A DNA stretch of 64,000 nt from Nonomuraea polychroma (GTDB lineage: Bacteria > Actinomycetota > Actinomycetes > Streptosporangiales > Streptosporangiaceae): the NCBI RefSeq assembly GCF_004011505.1, contig NZ_SAUN01000001.1, positions 5,917,501 to 5,981,500 on the forward strand, given 5' to 3'. The number at the start of each line of letters is the position of its first letter. Position 1 is the stretch's first letter. The notes below the pieces were generated by a model. The model saw nothing but the letters and a program-made list of their open reading frames with translations, ran no database searches and was not told the DNA's origin. Shown in pieces: positions 25,005 through 32,954 of the stretch. Position numbers and translations under genes: made by a program.

Positions 25005-26210
25005 GTGACCGCTCAGCGTGACTACGCCGCCCTCGTCCAGCGAGGGCTCTCGCTCGACCTCACCAGGGGCAAGCCGTCGCCGCGCCAGCTCGACCTCTCC
25101 AATGACATGCTCAAACTGCCGGCGTCCTACAAGGCGGCCGACGGCACCGACGGCCGCAACTACGGCAACCTGCAGGGCCTCGCCGAGCTGCGCCGGCTGT
25201 TCGCGCCGCTGATCCAGGTGCCCGCCGAGCAGCTCGTCGTGGGCGGCAACGCCAGCCTGGCGCTCATGCACGACACGGTGGTGCACGCGCTGCTGTCCAA
25301 GGTTCCCGGTGCCGAGCGGCGCTGGATCGAGGAGCCGGAGATCACGTTCCTGTGTCCGGTGCCCGGCTATGACCGGCATTTCACGATCTGCGAGCGGTTC
25401 GGGATCAAGATGGTCCCCGTGCCGATGAACGCCGACGGCCCCGACATGGACGTCGTCGAGCGCCTCGTCGCCGGCGACGCGAGCGTCAAGGGCATGTGGT
25501 GCGTGCCGAAGTACAGCAACCCGTCCGGCATCGTCTACAGCGACGAGACGGTCCGCAGGCTGGCGGCCATGCCCACCGCCGCCCCCGATTTCCGGATTTT
25601 CTGGGACAACGCCTACGCGGTGCACCACCTCACCGACACTCCGGCCGAGCTGGCCGACCTGCTGGCGCTGGCCGCCGAGCAGGGCAACGCCGACCGGGTG
25701 TTCGTGTACGCCTCCACCTCCAAGGTGACGCTGGCCGGGGCCGGCGTGTCGTTCTTCGGCTCCTCGCCGGCGAACGCCGAGTGGTTCCTCCACAACACCG
25801 CCAAGCAGTCCATCGGCCCCGACAAGATCAACCAGCTGCGTCACGTGGAGTTCCTGCGCGACGGCGCGGGCGTGGCCGCGCACATGCGGCGGCACGCCGA
25901 CCTGATCGGGCCGAAGTTCGAGCTGGTGGACAAGGTGCTGACCGAGCAGCTCGGCGGCCTGGCGACCTGGACCAGCCCCAAGGGCGGCTACTTCATCAGC
26001 CTGGAGGTGCCGCACGCGGCCGAGGTCGTGGCCAGGGCCAAGGCCGCGGGCATCGCGCTGACGCCGGCCGGCGCCACGCACCCGTACGGCAAGGACCCGG
26101 ACGACCGCACGATCAGGATCGCGCCGACGTACCCGGAGCTGGACGAGCTCGAGCAGGCCATCAACGGCCTGGCCGTCTGCGTGCGCCTGGTGGCCGAGGA
26201 GCGCGGCTGA
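25005..26210 (+). CDS. Aspartate aminotransferase (Rv3722c type)
   Basis: A 401-residue fold-type I PLP enzyme. Stretches such as LDLTRGKPSPRQLDLSNDML, ITFLCPVPGYDRHF, FWDNAYAVHHL and SIGPDKINQLRHVEF closely follow the mycobacterial aspartate aminotransferase Rv3722c as I remember it. The PLP lysine is in YASTSKVTLAGAGVSFF. It should move amino groups between aspartate and 2-oxoglutarate. The GTG start at 25005 follows GAGGAGAG; a TATCCT box at 24965-24970 could be the -10. Divergent from ctaD. Confidence 0.88.
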   Translation: MTAQRDYAALVQRGLSLDLTRGKPSPRQLDLSNDMLKLPASYKAADGTDGRNYGNLQGLAELRRLFAPLIQVPAEQLVVGGNASLALMHDTVVHALLSKVPGAERRWIEEPEITFLCPVPGYDRHFTICERFGIKMVPVPMNADGPDMDVVERLVAGDASVKGMWCVPKYSNPSGIVYSDETVRRLAAMPTAAPDFRIFWDNAYAVHHLTDTPAELADLLALAAEQGNADRVFVYASTSKVTLAGAGVSFFGSSPANAEWFLHNTAKQSIGPDKINQLRHVEFLRDGAGVAAHMRRHADLIGPKFELVDKVLTEQLGGLATWTSPKGGYFISLEVPHAAEVVARAKAAGIALTPAGATHPYGKDPDDRTIRIAPTYPELDELEQAINGLAVCVRLVAEERG

Positions 26211-26213
26211 CGC

Positions 26214-26783
26214 CTAGCGGTTGTTCCTGAAGCCGAAGATGTAGTCGCGCGTCTCGCTCGGATGGAACGAGACGCCGACCTCCGGCTCGAAGACGACGTT
26301 GTCGCGGGCGCAGTAGTAGAGGCTCTCCCAGACGGCCAGGGCCTTCTCCCTGGCCGGCGCCTCGACGTTGTCGCGTCTGCGCGCGCCGTGCGAGCCGAGC
26401 ACGTTCAGCAGCCCGAACCCCCAGAACAGGCCCGTCAGGCAGAACGGGGCGAGCAGCACCTCGCCCCACTGCGGGTCCTGCCCCATCGCGATCACCAGTG
26501 ACACGACCAGGTGGACCAGCGCCGCCGCGCACAACATGATGTAGCCCTGGTTCCTGGCCCACGGGGTGTAGTGGCGGCTGGGGAACGACATCCAGACCGC
26601 GAGCTGCGTACGGCTCATCACGTGCTTGGACGCGCCCAGCGTCGCGGCGGTGGGGAGGTCGGCGACCTCCCGCGTGCCCGGCAACCTGACCCGCCCGATC
26701 TTGTACGTGGTCCCCGCGGCGACCGCTCCGGGGACCGCGACGACCTGGTCAGTACGCGAGCACACCGGGCACCTGACTTCCAC
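26214..26783 (-). CDS. Membrane protein with N-terminal zinc-ribbon half
   Basis: A 189-residue protein starting with GTG at 26783. It opens with EVRCPVCSRTDQVVAVPG, a single CxxC that could bind metal as half a zinc ribbon, and has two membrane helices (YIMLCAAALVHLVVSLVIAM and LAPFCLTGLFWGFGLLNVLG). The C-terminal part ends HPSETRDYIFGFRNNR. It converges on the aminotransferase gene with only 3 nt between stops and diverges from the FAD oxidase. Unknown function. Confidence 0.72.
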   Translation of the reverse strand: MEVRCPVCSRTDQVVAVPGAVAAGTTYKIGRVRLPGTREVADLPTAATLGASKHVMSRTQLAVWMSFPSRHYTPWARNQGYIMLCAAALVHLVVSLVIAMGQDPQWGEVLLAPFCLTGLFWGFGLLNVLGSHGARRRDNVEAPAREKALAVWESLYYCARDNVVFEPEVGVSFHPSETRDYIFGFRNNR

Positions 26784-26822
26784 CTGGGCAGTTTGTCCTT
26801 AAGGAGCACTCTGCGCAAACCA

Positions 26823-26838
26823 TAAGCTGCATGATGTG
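26823..26838 (+). promoter_or_regulatory. Leaderless -10 box and GTG start of the FAD oxidase
   Basis: TAAGCT (26823-26828) ends 7 nt before the GTG at 26836, with no Shine-Dalgarno. This is the spacing expected when transcription begins at the start codon. Confidence 0.45.
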
Positions 26839-28197
26839 AGACCCATCGATGCCTTGGTGAGCGCCCTGCCCGAGGGCCGCGTCCAGACCGACCCCGACGT
26901 GGTCGGCTCCTACGCCCGCGACCGGACGTTCCTGGAGCCCGGCAAGCCGCTCGGCGTGGTGCTCGCGGTTTCCCGCGACGACGTGGTCACCACGATGAAG
27001 TGGGCGAGCGAGCACCGGGTGCCGGTGGTGCCGCGCGGCGGGGGCACCGGCCTGGCGGGCGCGTCCGTCGCCGGCGACGGCACGATCATCGTGTCGCTGG
27101 CCAAGATGACGGCGATCAAGGAGCTTTCCCCCGCCGACGAGATCGCCGTCGTCGAGCCCGGCGTCATCACCGCCGACCTGGACCGGGCCGCCAGGGAGCA
27201 CGGGCTCATGTACGCGCCGGACCCGTCCTCGTACCAGATCTCCACGATCGGCGGGAACCTGGCGACCAACGCCGGCGGGCTGCGGTGCGTCAAGTACGGC
27301 GTCACCAGGGACTCGGCGCTCGGCCTCGAGGTCGTGCTGGCCGACGGCCGGGTGCTGAACACCGGCCGGCGCACCATGAAGGGCGTCACCGGCTACGACC
27401 TGACCGGCCTGTTCGTCGGCTCGGAGGGCACGCTGGGCGTGATCACCGCGGCCACGGTACGCCTGCGGCGGGCGCCGGCCGGAGCGCCGGCGACGTTCGC
27501 GGCCGAGTTCGGCTCGCTCAGGGACGCGGGGGCGGCGGTGTCGGCGATCATGGCGGCCGGTTGCCAGCCGTCGCTCATGGAGCTGCTCGACCGCGCCACG
27601 CTGGAGGCCATCAACGACATGCGTAACTTCGGCCTGGAGGCCGACACGACGGCCATGCTCATCGGCCAGTCCGACGCCGGAGACGGGCAGGCGGTGGCCG
27701 AGCGCATGGAGCGGATCTGCATGGAGAACGGCGCCTCGTTCGTGGCCGTGTCCTCCAGCCCGCAGGAGGCCGAGGAGCTGATCGGGCTGCGCAGGCTGGC
27801 GTACGACGCCAAGGAGCGGCTCGGGGCGTGCCTGGTGGAGGACGTCTGCGTGCCGCGATCCGTGCTGCCCGACATGATCAGCGCGATCGAGGCGACGGCG
27901 GCCCGGCACGGGGTCAAGATCTGCACGGTCGCGCACGCCGGCGACGGCAACCTGCACCCGGTCTTCATCTTCGACCGCGGTTCGGTGGAGCCGCCCGCCG
28001 AGGTGTGGGCGGCGGCGGACGAGATCTTCACGCACGCGCTGGAGCTGGGTGGCACGCTCACCGGGGAGCACGGCGTGGGGCTGCTCAAGCAGCGCTGGCT
28101 GGCGATGGAGGCCGGGCCGGTGGCCGCCGAGGTCCAGCGCGGCATCAAGGCCGTCTTCGACCCGCTGGGCATCCTCAACCCGGGCAAGGCCATCTGA
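26836..28197 (+). CDS. FAD-binding oxidase, GlcD-like (2-hydroxyacid dehydrogenase)
   Basis: A 453-residue flavoprotein of the VAO/PCMH class. The FAD-binding core includes VVPRGGGTGLAGASVAGDG near residue 61 and the block ISTIGGNLATNAGGLRCVKY near 136; the C-terminal FAD-oxidase_C domain ends with TLTGEHGVGLLKQRWL and PLGILNPGKAI. GlcD-like enzymes oxidise glycolate or D-lactate and pass electrons to the chain. No glcE or glcF lies nearby, so D-lactate or another 2-hydroxyacid is as likely. The start is GTG at 26836. Confidence 0.9.
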   Translation: MRPIDALVSALPEGRVQTDPDVVGSYARDRTFLEPGKPLGVVLAVSRDDVVTTMKWASEHRVPVVPRGGGTGLAGASVAGDGTIIVSLAKMTAIKELSPADEIAVVEPGVITADLDRAAREHGLMYAPDPSSYQISTIGGNLATNAGGLRCVKYGVTRDSALGLEVVLADGRVLNTGRRTMKGVTGYDLTGLFVGSEGTLGVITAATVRLRRAPAGAPATFAAEFGSLRDAGAAVSAIMAAGCQPSLMELLDRATLEAINDMRNFGLEADTTAMLIGQSDAGDGQAVAERMERICMENGASFVAVSSSPQEAEELIGLRRLAYDAKERLGACLVEDVCVPRSVLPDMISAIEATAARHGVKICTVAHAGDGNLHPVFIFDRGSVEPPAEVWAAADEIFTHALELGGTLTGEHGVGLLKQRWLAMEAGPVAAEVQRGIKAVFDPLGILNPGKAI

Positions 28198-28365
28198 GCC
28201 GCTCTTGACCAAGCCGTGACCTTGGGCGTCGCACCGTACACGACCTGCGTCGCAACACTGACTAGTGGCGTCAAAAGATGAAACTTCTTATTGGTCCGGC
28301 AGACGTCCCAACCGCCACGCTGGTAGCGTTTTGCCTCATCTATTGGGTTGTGATGGGGGTCCGAC

Positions 28366-30624
28366 GTGAATCAGTTCCAGCCGTTGGCGGCGGACGACCC
28401 GCGACGGCTGGGGGCGTACGACATCGTCGCCCGGCTCGGCGAGGGCGGCCAGGGCGTTGTCTATCTGGGCAAGAGCGACTCCGGGGAACAGGTCGCGGTC
28501 AAGCTGCTGCACCACGCCCTGGTGGCCGATGCCGACGCCAGGACCCGGTTCCTGCGCGAGGTGGCGGTGGCCCAGCGGGTGGCCAGGTTCTGCACCGCCC
28601 CCGTTCTCCACGCCGACCTGGAGGGAAGCCGGCCGTACATCGTGAGCGAGTACGTCCCCGGGCCCTCCCTGCGTGAGCTGGTCATCAACGAGGGCCCGCG
28701 ACGGGGTGCGGCGCTCGAACGGCTCGCGATCAGCACGGCCACCGCACTCGCCGCCATTCACCGGGCCGGAATCCTGCATCGCGACTTCAAGCCCGCCAAC
28801 GTGCTCATGGGGCCCGAGGGGCCCGTCGTGATCGACTTCGGCATCGCCCGCGCCCTGGACTCGCCGGGCGCCACGGCCACGGGGATGGCGATGGGGACGC
28901 CGTCGTACCTGGCGCCCGAGCAGCTGAGCGGCGCGGCGGTGTCGGAGGCGGCCGACGTGTTCGCGTGGGGCGTCACCATGGTGTTCGCCGCCACGGGCAA
29001 GCCCGCCTTCGGCGCGGACTCCATCCCGGTGGTGATGAACCGGATCCTGAACGAGGAGCCGGAGCTCGGGAGAATGGAGGGCGAGCTGGCCGGGCTGGTG
29101 GCCGCCTGCCTGTCCAAGGACCCCAGCCAGCGCCCGAGCGCCGACGAGCTCATCCTCCGTCTCACCGGCCAGCCGGCCCCGAAAGCGGCCATCGAGCCGG
29201 TGACCGGCCAGCAGCTCGGCGTGGCGGGCGTCCCGCCGGCGGGCCCGCAGCCCGGCACGGGACCTCAAGCCGGTGCCGCCCACCCCGGCCCTTGGACGCA
29301 GCCCACCGGTCCCCAGCCCGCGGCGACGGGCCAGCAGCACGGCACACCTCCGCAAACGGGCCCCTACGGCCTTCCTGCCGCCGCGGCCCAGAACGGGCCC
29401 GGCCAGGGCGCCTCCCCCATGGGAACCGCCCCCGGGACCGGCTCCCCTCACAGCGGTCTCCAGCCCGGGATGGCCGGCCCCCAGAACGCCATGCCCGGCA
29501 ACGGCCCGCACGCGGGAGCGCCCCAGGGCGGCACGCCATATGGCGGTGGCCACCAGGGCGGTCCCACCAGCGGCCCTCAGGCCGCCGCATCCGGCATGCC
29601 CGGCAGCGGCCCGTTCCAGGGAGGAGCTCCGGGCGGACCAGGCGGATACAGCAGCCCGGGCGCTCCCGGTGCCCCAGCTCAGCACGGCGGGCACAGCGGG
29701 CCAGGCGGGCCTGGTAGGCCGCCTGGCGGAACCGCCGGACCGGGCGGCCCCGGCGGCTCTTCACGGCCCGGTGACCGCACTCCGGCGAGACAGCGCCGTA
29801 CCCTGACCCTCGCCCTGTCCGGCGCCGCAGCCGCGGCCCTGCTCGTGGTGGCCGGCGCCGTCGTGGTGCAGGCCAACAGCAAGCAGATCCCGGTGGTGGC
29901 CGTGAAGGACTCCAGCGCGAGCACCCCTGGCGACGGCTCGGGCGCCGGCCAGCCCGGCGAACCCCCGACCACCGATCAGACCCCCGCCCCGGTCGTCCCG
30001 ACCGACACCTCGGAACCGGTCCCCACCATGGACATCGAGGTCCCGGAGGAGACCAAGAAGCCGAAGAAGCAAACCAAGCAGCCGGTCGCCCAGGTTCCGA
30101 CGACCCCGGTCGAGACGTCCCAGCCACGGCCGCAGACCACCACGAAGCGGGCCGAGCCTTCGCCGAAGCCGACCAAGAAAAAGCAGACGAATACGGTGGA
30201 CCCGGAAACCGAGCCGACTTCAGCGCCGCCTCCGACCTCCGGCCCCACGACCACCGTTGCTCCTACGAGCAAGCCGACCAAGACATACGTTCCGCTCAAG
30301 CCCAACCCGTACAGAGCGACGTCCCTGTGCGGCGCCGGCTATAAGGTCGTCGACTCGCACGCCCTGCGCAACGCCACGATCTACCTGCTGTACAACTCCA
30401 GTGCGGGCAAGAATTGCGTGGTCACGCTGTCGCGCTTCGTCCACCCGGGCAAGGTGCAGATGAACGCGATCCTTCAGGTGAAGGGCGGATCCAGCGCGAG
30501 CAACCCGGGCAGGTTCACGGCATACGCAGGGCCTATCAGGCTTCCCGCCGCCAAGAAATGCGTGATCTGGGGCGGACAGTGGGCTGAGCAAATCTGGAAG
30601 TCGGGCTGGAGCCACTGCGGCTGA
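28366..30624 (+). CDS. Transmembrane Ser/Thr protein kinase with Cys-containing ectodomain
   Basis: A 752-residue Hanks-type kinase. The kinase domain (residues 18-265) has the G loop GEGGQG, ATP-binding Lys46, catalytic HRDFKPAN (Asp140; Phe replaces the usual Leu), DFGIA at 157-161 and APEQ. A long Pro/Gly/Gln-rich linker (270-470) leads to one membrane helix (LALSGAAAAALLVVAGAVVV), a Thr/Pro/Lys-rich stalk and an extracellular domain of about 100 residues with four Cys (SLCGAGYK, KNCVVTL, KKCVIWGG, SHCG). The ectodomain should sense an outside signal. Starts with GTG at 28366; a hairpin terminator follows. Confidence 0.92.
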   Translation: MNQFQPLAADDPRRLGAYDIVARLGEGGQGVVYLGKSDSGEQVAVKLLHHALVADADARTRFLREVAVAQRVARFCTAPVLHADLEGSRPYIVSEYVPGPSLRELVINEGPRRGAALERLAISTATALAAIHRAGILHRDFKPANVLMGPEGPVVIDFGIARALDSPGATATGMAMGTPSYLAPEQLSGAAVSEAADVFAWGVTMVFAATGKPAFGADSIPVVMNRILNEEPELGRMEGELAGLVAACLSKDPSQRPSADELILRLTGQPAPKAAIEPVTGQQLGVAGVPPAGPQPGTGPQAGAAHPGPWTQPTGPQPAATGQQHGTPPQTGPYGLPAAAAQNGPGQGASPMGTAPGTGSPHSGLQPGMAGPQNAMPGNGPHAGAPQGGTPYGGGHQGGPTSGPQAAASGMPGSGPFQGGAPGGPGGYSSPGAPGAPAQHGGHSGPGGPGRPPGGTAGPGGPGGSSRPGDRTPARQRRTLTLALSGAAAAALLVVAGAVVVQANSKQIPVVAVKDSSASTPGDGSGAGQPGEPPTTDQTPAPVVPTDTSEPVPTMDIEVPEETKKPKKQTKQPVAQVPTTPVETSQPRPQTTTKRAEPSPKPTKKKQTNTVDPETEPTSAPPPTSGPTTTVAPTSKPTKTYVPLKPNPYRATSLCGAGYKVVDSHALRNATIYLLYNSSAGKNCVVTLSRFVHPGKVQMNAILQVKGGSSASNPGRFTAYAGPIRLPAAKKCVIWGGQWAEQIWKSGWSHCG

Positions 30625-30661
30625 CGTCGCTCCGTCCGTCGGCCACAGCCTTTCCCACCCC

Positions 30662-30703
30662 AAGCCCTGCCCGGTGCCTCATGGCTCGCCGGACAGGGCT
30701 TTC
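30662..30703 (+). terminator. Hairpin terminator after the Ser/Thr kinase gene
   Basis: A 13-bp stem with one mismatch (arms 30662-30674 and 30689-30701, 14-nt loop) followed by TTTC, 37 nt after the kinase stop and before the TetR gene. Confidence 0.7.
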
Positions 30704-30722
30704 GCATGTGGAAGACGACGGC

Positions 30723-30746
30723 TACCGTAGTTGACGTGATCGTCAG
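30723..30746 (+). promoter_or_regulatory. Promoter -10 box and TetR operator copy 1
   Basis: TACCGT (30723-30728) lies 7 nt before the GTG at 30736, and the near-palindrome TTGACGTGATCGTCAG (30731-30746) covers that start. The longer string CCGTAGTTGACGTG recurs in reverse orientation at 31344-31357, just ahead of the carboxylase operon. A repressor bound here would block its own leaderless transcript. Confidence 0.62.
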
Positions 30747-31368
30747 GTCGTCGCCTGTGCTGACGCCCAGAGGCCAGCGGACGCGCGCCGCCTTGCTCCA
30801 CGCGGGACGCGAGGCGTTCGAGGAGCACGGCTACGACGCCGTGCGGATCGACGACGTGTGCCGGCGGGCCGGGGTTTCGCACGGCTCCTTCTACACCTAC
30901 TTCGGCTCCAAGGAAGCGCTGTTCGGCGAGGTGGCCGAGGCCGTGGTCGGGGAGATGTTCGCGGCGAGCGTCGTCGGGGACACGGCCACCGGCGATCCGT
31001 ACGCGCGCATCGAGGCGGCCAACCGCCTCTACCTGCGGGCATGGGCGGCGAACTCGCGGCTCGTCCGGATGGTGGAGCACGCGGCCGTTTCCGAGGAGAG
31101 GTTTGGGCGGCTGCTGCTGGAGCTGCGCGAGGTCTTCGTACGGCGCGGCGCGGACGGGCTGCGGCGGCTGCAGGAGCAGGGGCTGGCCGATCCGGCGCTG
31201 GATCCCAGGGTCACCGCCATCATGCTGGGCGGGATGGTGGAGCATTTCGCTCATGTCTGGCTGGATCTGGGCGAACAGGCCGACGAGGAGATGGCCGTCG
31301 ATCATCTGACGCGGCTGTGGGCGCAGGCCATCGGGTTGACGCGCACGTCAACTACGGAGGGCGCATGA
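30736..31368 (+). CDS. TetR-family repressor of the acyl-CoA carboxylase operon
   Basis: About 210 residues. The HTH lies in the first 60 (RTRAALLHAGREAFEEHGYD, then VCRRAGVSHGSFYTYFGSKE), followed by an all-helical ligand domain. The GTG at 30736 is preferred to an ATG at 30706 because a TAnnnT box sits 7 nt before it and the HTH follows at the usual distance. Its TGA overlaps the ATG of the carboxyltransferase by 4 nt. Regulators in this position (LiuR, AtuR types) are usually released from DNA by an acyl-CoA or pathway intermediate; that is inference here. Confidence 0.87.
   Translation: MIVRSSPVLTPRGQRTRAALLHAGREAFEEHGYDAVRIDDVCRRAGVSHGSFYTYFGSKEALFGEVAEAVVGEMFAASVVGDTATGDPYARIEAANRLYLRAWAANSRLVRMVEHAAVSEERFGRLLLELREVFVRRGADGLRRLQEQGLADPALDPRVTAIMLGGMVEHFAHVWLDLGEQADEEMAVDHLTRLWAQAIGLTRTSTTEGA
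31335..31350. promoter_or_regulatory. TetR operator copy 2 (perfect palindrome)
   Basis: TTGACGCGCACGTCAA has perfect 6-bp arms around 4 nt. It lies in the last codons of the tetR gene, 14 nt before the carboxyltransferase ATG, and overlaps the inverted match to copy 1 (31344-31357, CACGTCAACTACGG). Confidence 0.68.
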
Positions 31369-32954
31369 TCAGGAGCAGGATCGACCCGCTCGGCGACGAA
31401 TACCGGCAGCGGCGCGAGGCGATGCTCGCCAAACTGGCCGAGCTCGACGCCGAGCACGCCAAGGCGGTGGCCGGCGGCGGGGAGAAGTACGTCGAGCGGC
31501 ACCGCGGCCGGGGCAAGCTGCTCGCCAGGGAGCGCATCGAGCTGCTCGTCGACCCGGACTCACCGTTCCTCGAGCTGTCGCCGCTGGCGGCCTGGGGCAG
31601 CGAGTTCCAGGTCGGAGCCGGGATGGTCGCCGGGATCGGGGTGATCGAGGGGGTCGAGTGCATGATCACCGCGAACGATCCCACGGTCCGTGGCGGGGCG
31701 TCGAATCCGTGGACGTTGAAGAAGTCCCTGCGGGCCGCGGACATCGCGCTGCAGAACCGCCTGCCGTACGTGAACCTGGTCGAGAGCGGCGGCGCGGATC
31801 TCCCGACGCAGAAGGAGATCTTCATTCCGGGCGGGCGCATCTTCCGCGACCTGACAAGGCTGTCGGCCGCCGGGATCCCGACCGTCGCGCTGGTCTTCGG
31901 CAACTCCACGGCCGGCGGCGCGTACGTGCCCGGAATGAGCGACTACGTGGTGATGGTGCGGGAGCGTGCGAAAGTGTTCCTGGGCGGCCCGCCCCTGGTC
32001 AAGATGGCGACCGGGGAGGAATCCGACGACGAGTCTCTAGGCGGGGCCGAGATGCACGCCAGGATCAGCGGGCTGGCCGACTACCTCGCCCAGGACGAGC
32101 ACGACGCGCTCAGGATCGGGCGGCGCATCGTACGGTCGCTGAACTGGCGCAAGCTGGGCGTCACCCCCGTTTCCGCGGAAGATCCGAAGTATCCGGCGGA
32201 TGAGCTGCTGGGGATCGTGCCGGAGGATCTCAAGGTGCCGTTCGACCCGCGCGAGGTGATCGCGAGGGTGGTGGACGGGAGTGAGTTCGAGGAGTTCAAG
32301 CCGCTCTACGGGGCCTCGCTGGTGACGGGATGGGCGCGGATCCACGGCTATCCGGTGGGCGTGCTGGCCAACGCACGCGGCGTGTTGTTCAGCGAGGAGT
32401 CGCAGAAGGCCACCCAGTTCATCCAGCTCGCCAACCAGTCACGCACCCCCCTTCTCTTCCTGCAGAACACGACCGGCTACATGGTCGGCAAGGACTACGA
32501 GCAGGGCGGCATCATCAAGCACGGCGCCATGATGATCAATGCGGTCTCCAACTCGACCGTCCCGCACCTGACGATCGTCATGGGCGCCTCGTACGGCGCG
32601 GGCAACTACGGCATGTGCGGGCGCGCCTACGAGCCCCGCTTCCTGTTCAGCTGGCCGAGCGCCAAGTCGGCGGTGATGGGCCCGGCGCAGCTCGCCGGGG
32701 TGCTGTCGCTCGTGGGACGGGCGTCGGCCCAGGCCAAGGGGCAGGTGTACGACGAGGAGGCCGACGCGGCGATGCGTGCCATGGTCGAGGCCCAGATCGA
32801 GGCCGAATCACTGCCGTTCTTCCTGTCCGGACGGCTCTACGACGACGGCGTGATCGATCCGCGCGACACGCGTACCGTGCTGGGCATGTGCCTGTCGGCG
32901 ATCAACAGCGCCCCCGTGCCGGAGCCCCAAGGATTCGGGGTGTTCCGGCCGTGA
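31365..32954 (+). CDS. Acyl-CoA carboxylase carboxyltransferase (beta) subunit
   Basis: A 529-residue biotin-dependent carboxyltransferase. ANDPTVRGGASNPWTLKKSL and LPYVNLVESGGADLPTQKE belong to the N-lobe acyl-CoA site, and YVVMVRERAKVFLGGPPLVK is shared with methylcrotonyl-/geranyl-CoA carboxylase beta subunits (AtuC, LiuB). The C-lobe has HLTIVMGASYGAGNYGMCGR. It transfers CO2 from biotin to a branched acyl-CoA. GGAGGG precedes the ATG at 31365. First of four carboxylase-operon genes after tetR, all coupled by 4-nt overlaps. Confidence 0.93.
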   Translation: MIRSRIDPLGDEYRQRREAMLAKLAELDAEHAKAVAGGGEKYVERHRGRGKLLARERIELLVDPDSPFLELSPLAAWGSEFQVGAGMVAGIGVIEGVECMITANDPTVRGGASNPWTLKKSLRAADIALQNRLPYVNLVESGGADLPTQKEIFIPGGRIFRDLTRLSAAGIPTVALVFGNSTAGGAYVPGMSDYVVMVRERAKVFLGGPPLVKMATGEESDDESLGGAEMHARISGLADYLAQDEHDALRIGRRIVRSLNWRKLGVTPVSAEDPKYPADELLGIVPEDLKVPFDPREVIARVVDGSEFEEFKPLYGASLVTGWARIHGYPVGVLANARGVLFSEESQKATQFIQLANQSRTPLLFLQNTTGYMVGKDYEQGGIIKHGAMMINAVSNSTVPHLTIVMGASYGAGNYGMCGRAYEPRFLFSWPSAKSAVMGPAQLAGVLSLVGRASAQAKGQVYDEEADAAMRAMVEAQIEAESLPFFLSGRLYDDGVIDPRDTRTVLGMCLSAINSAPVPEPQGFGVFRP

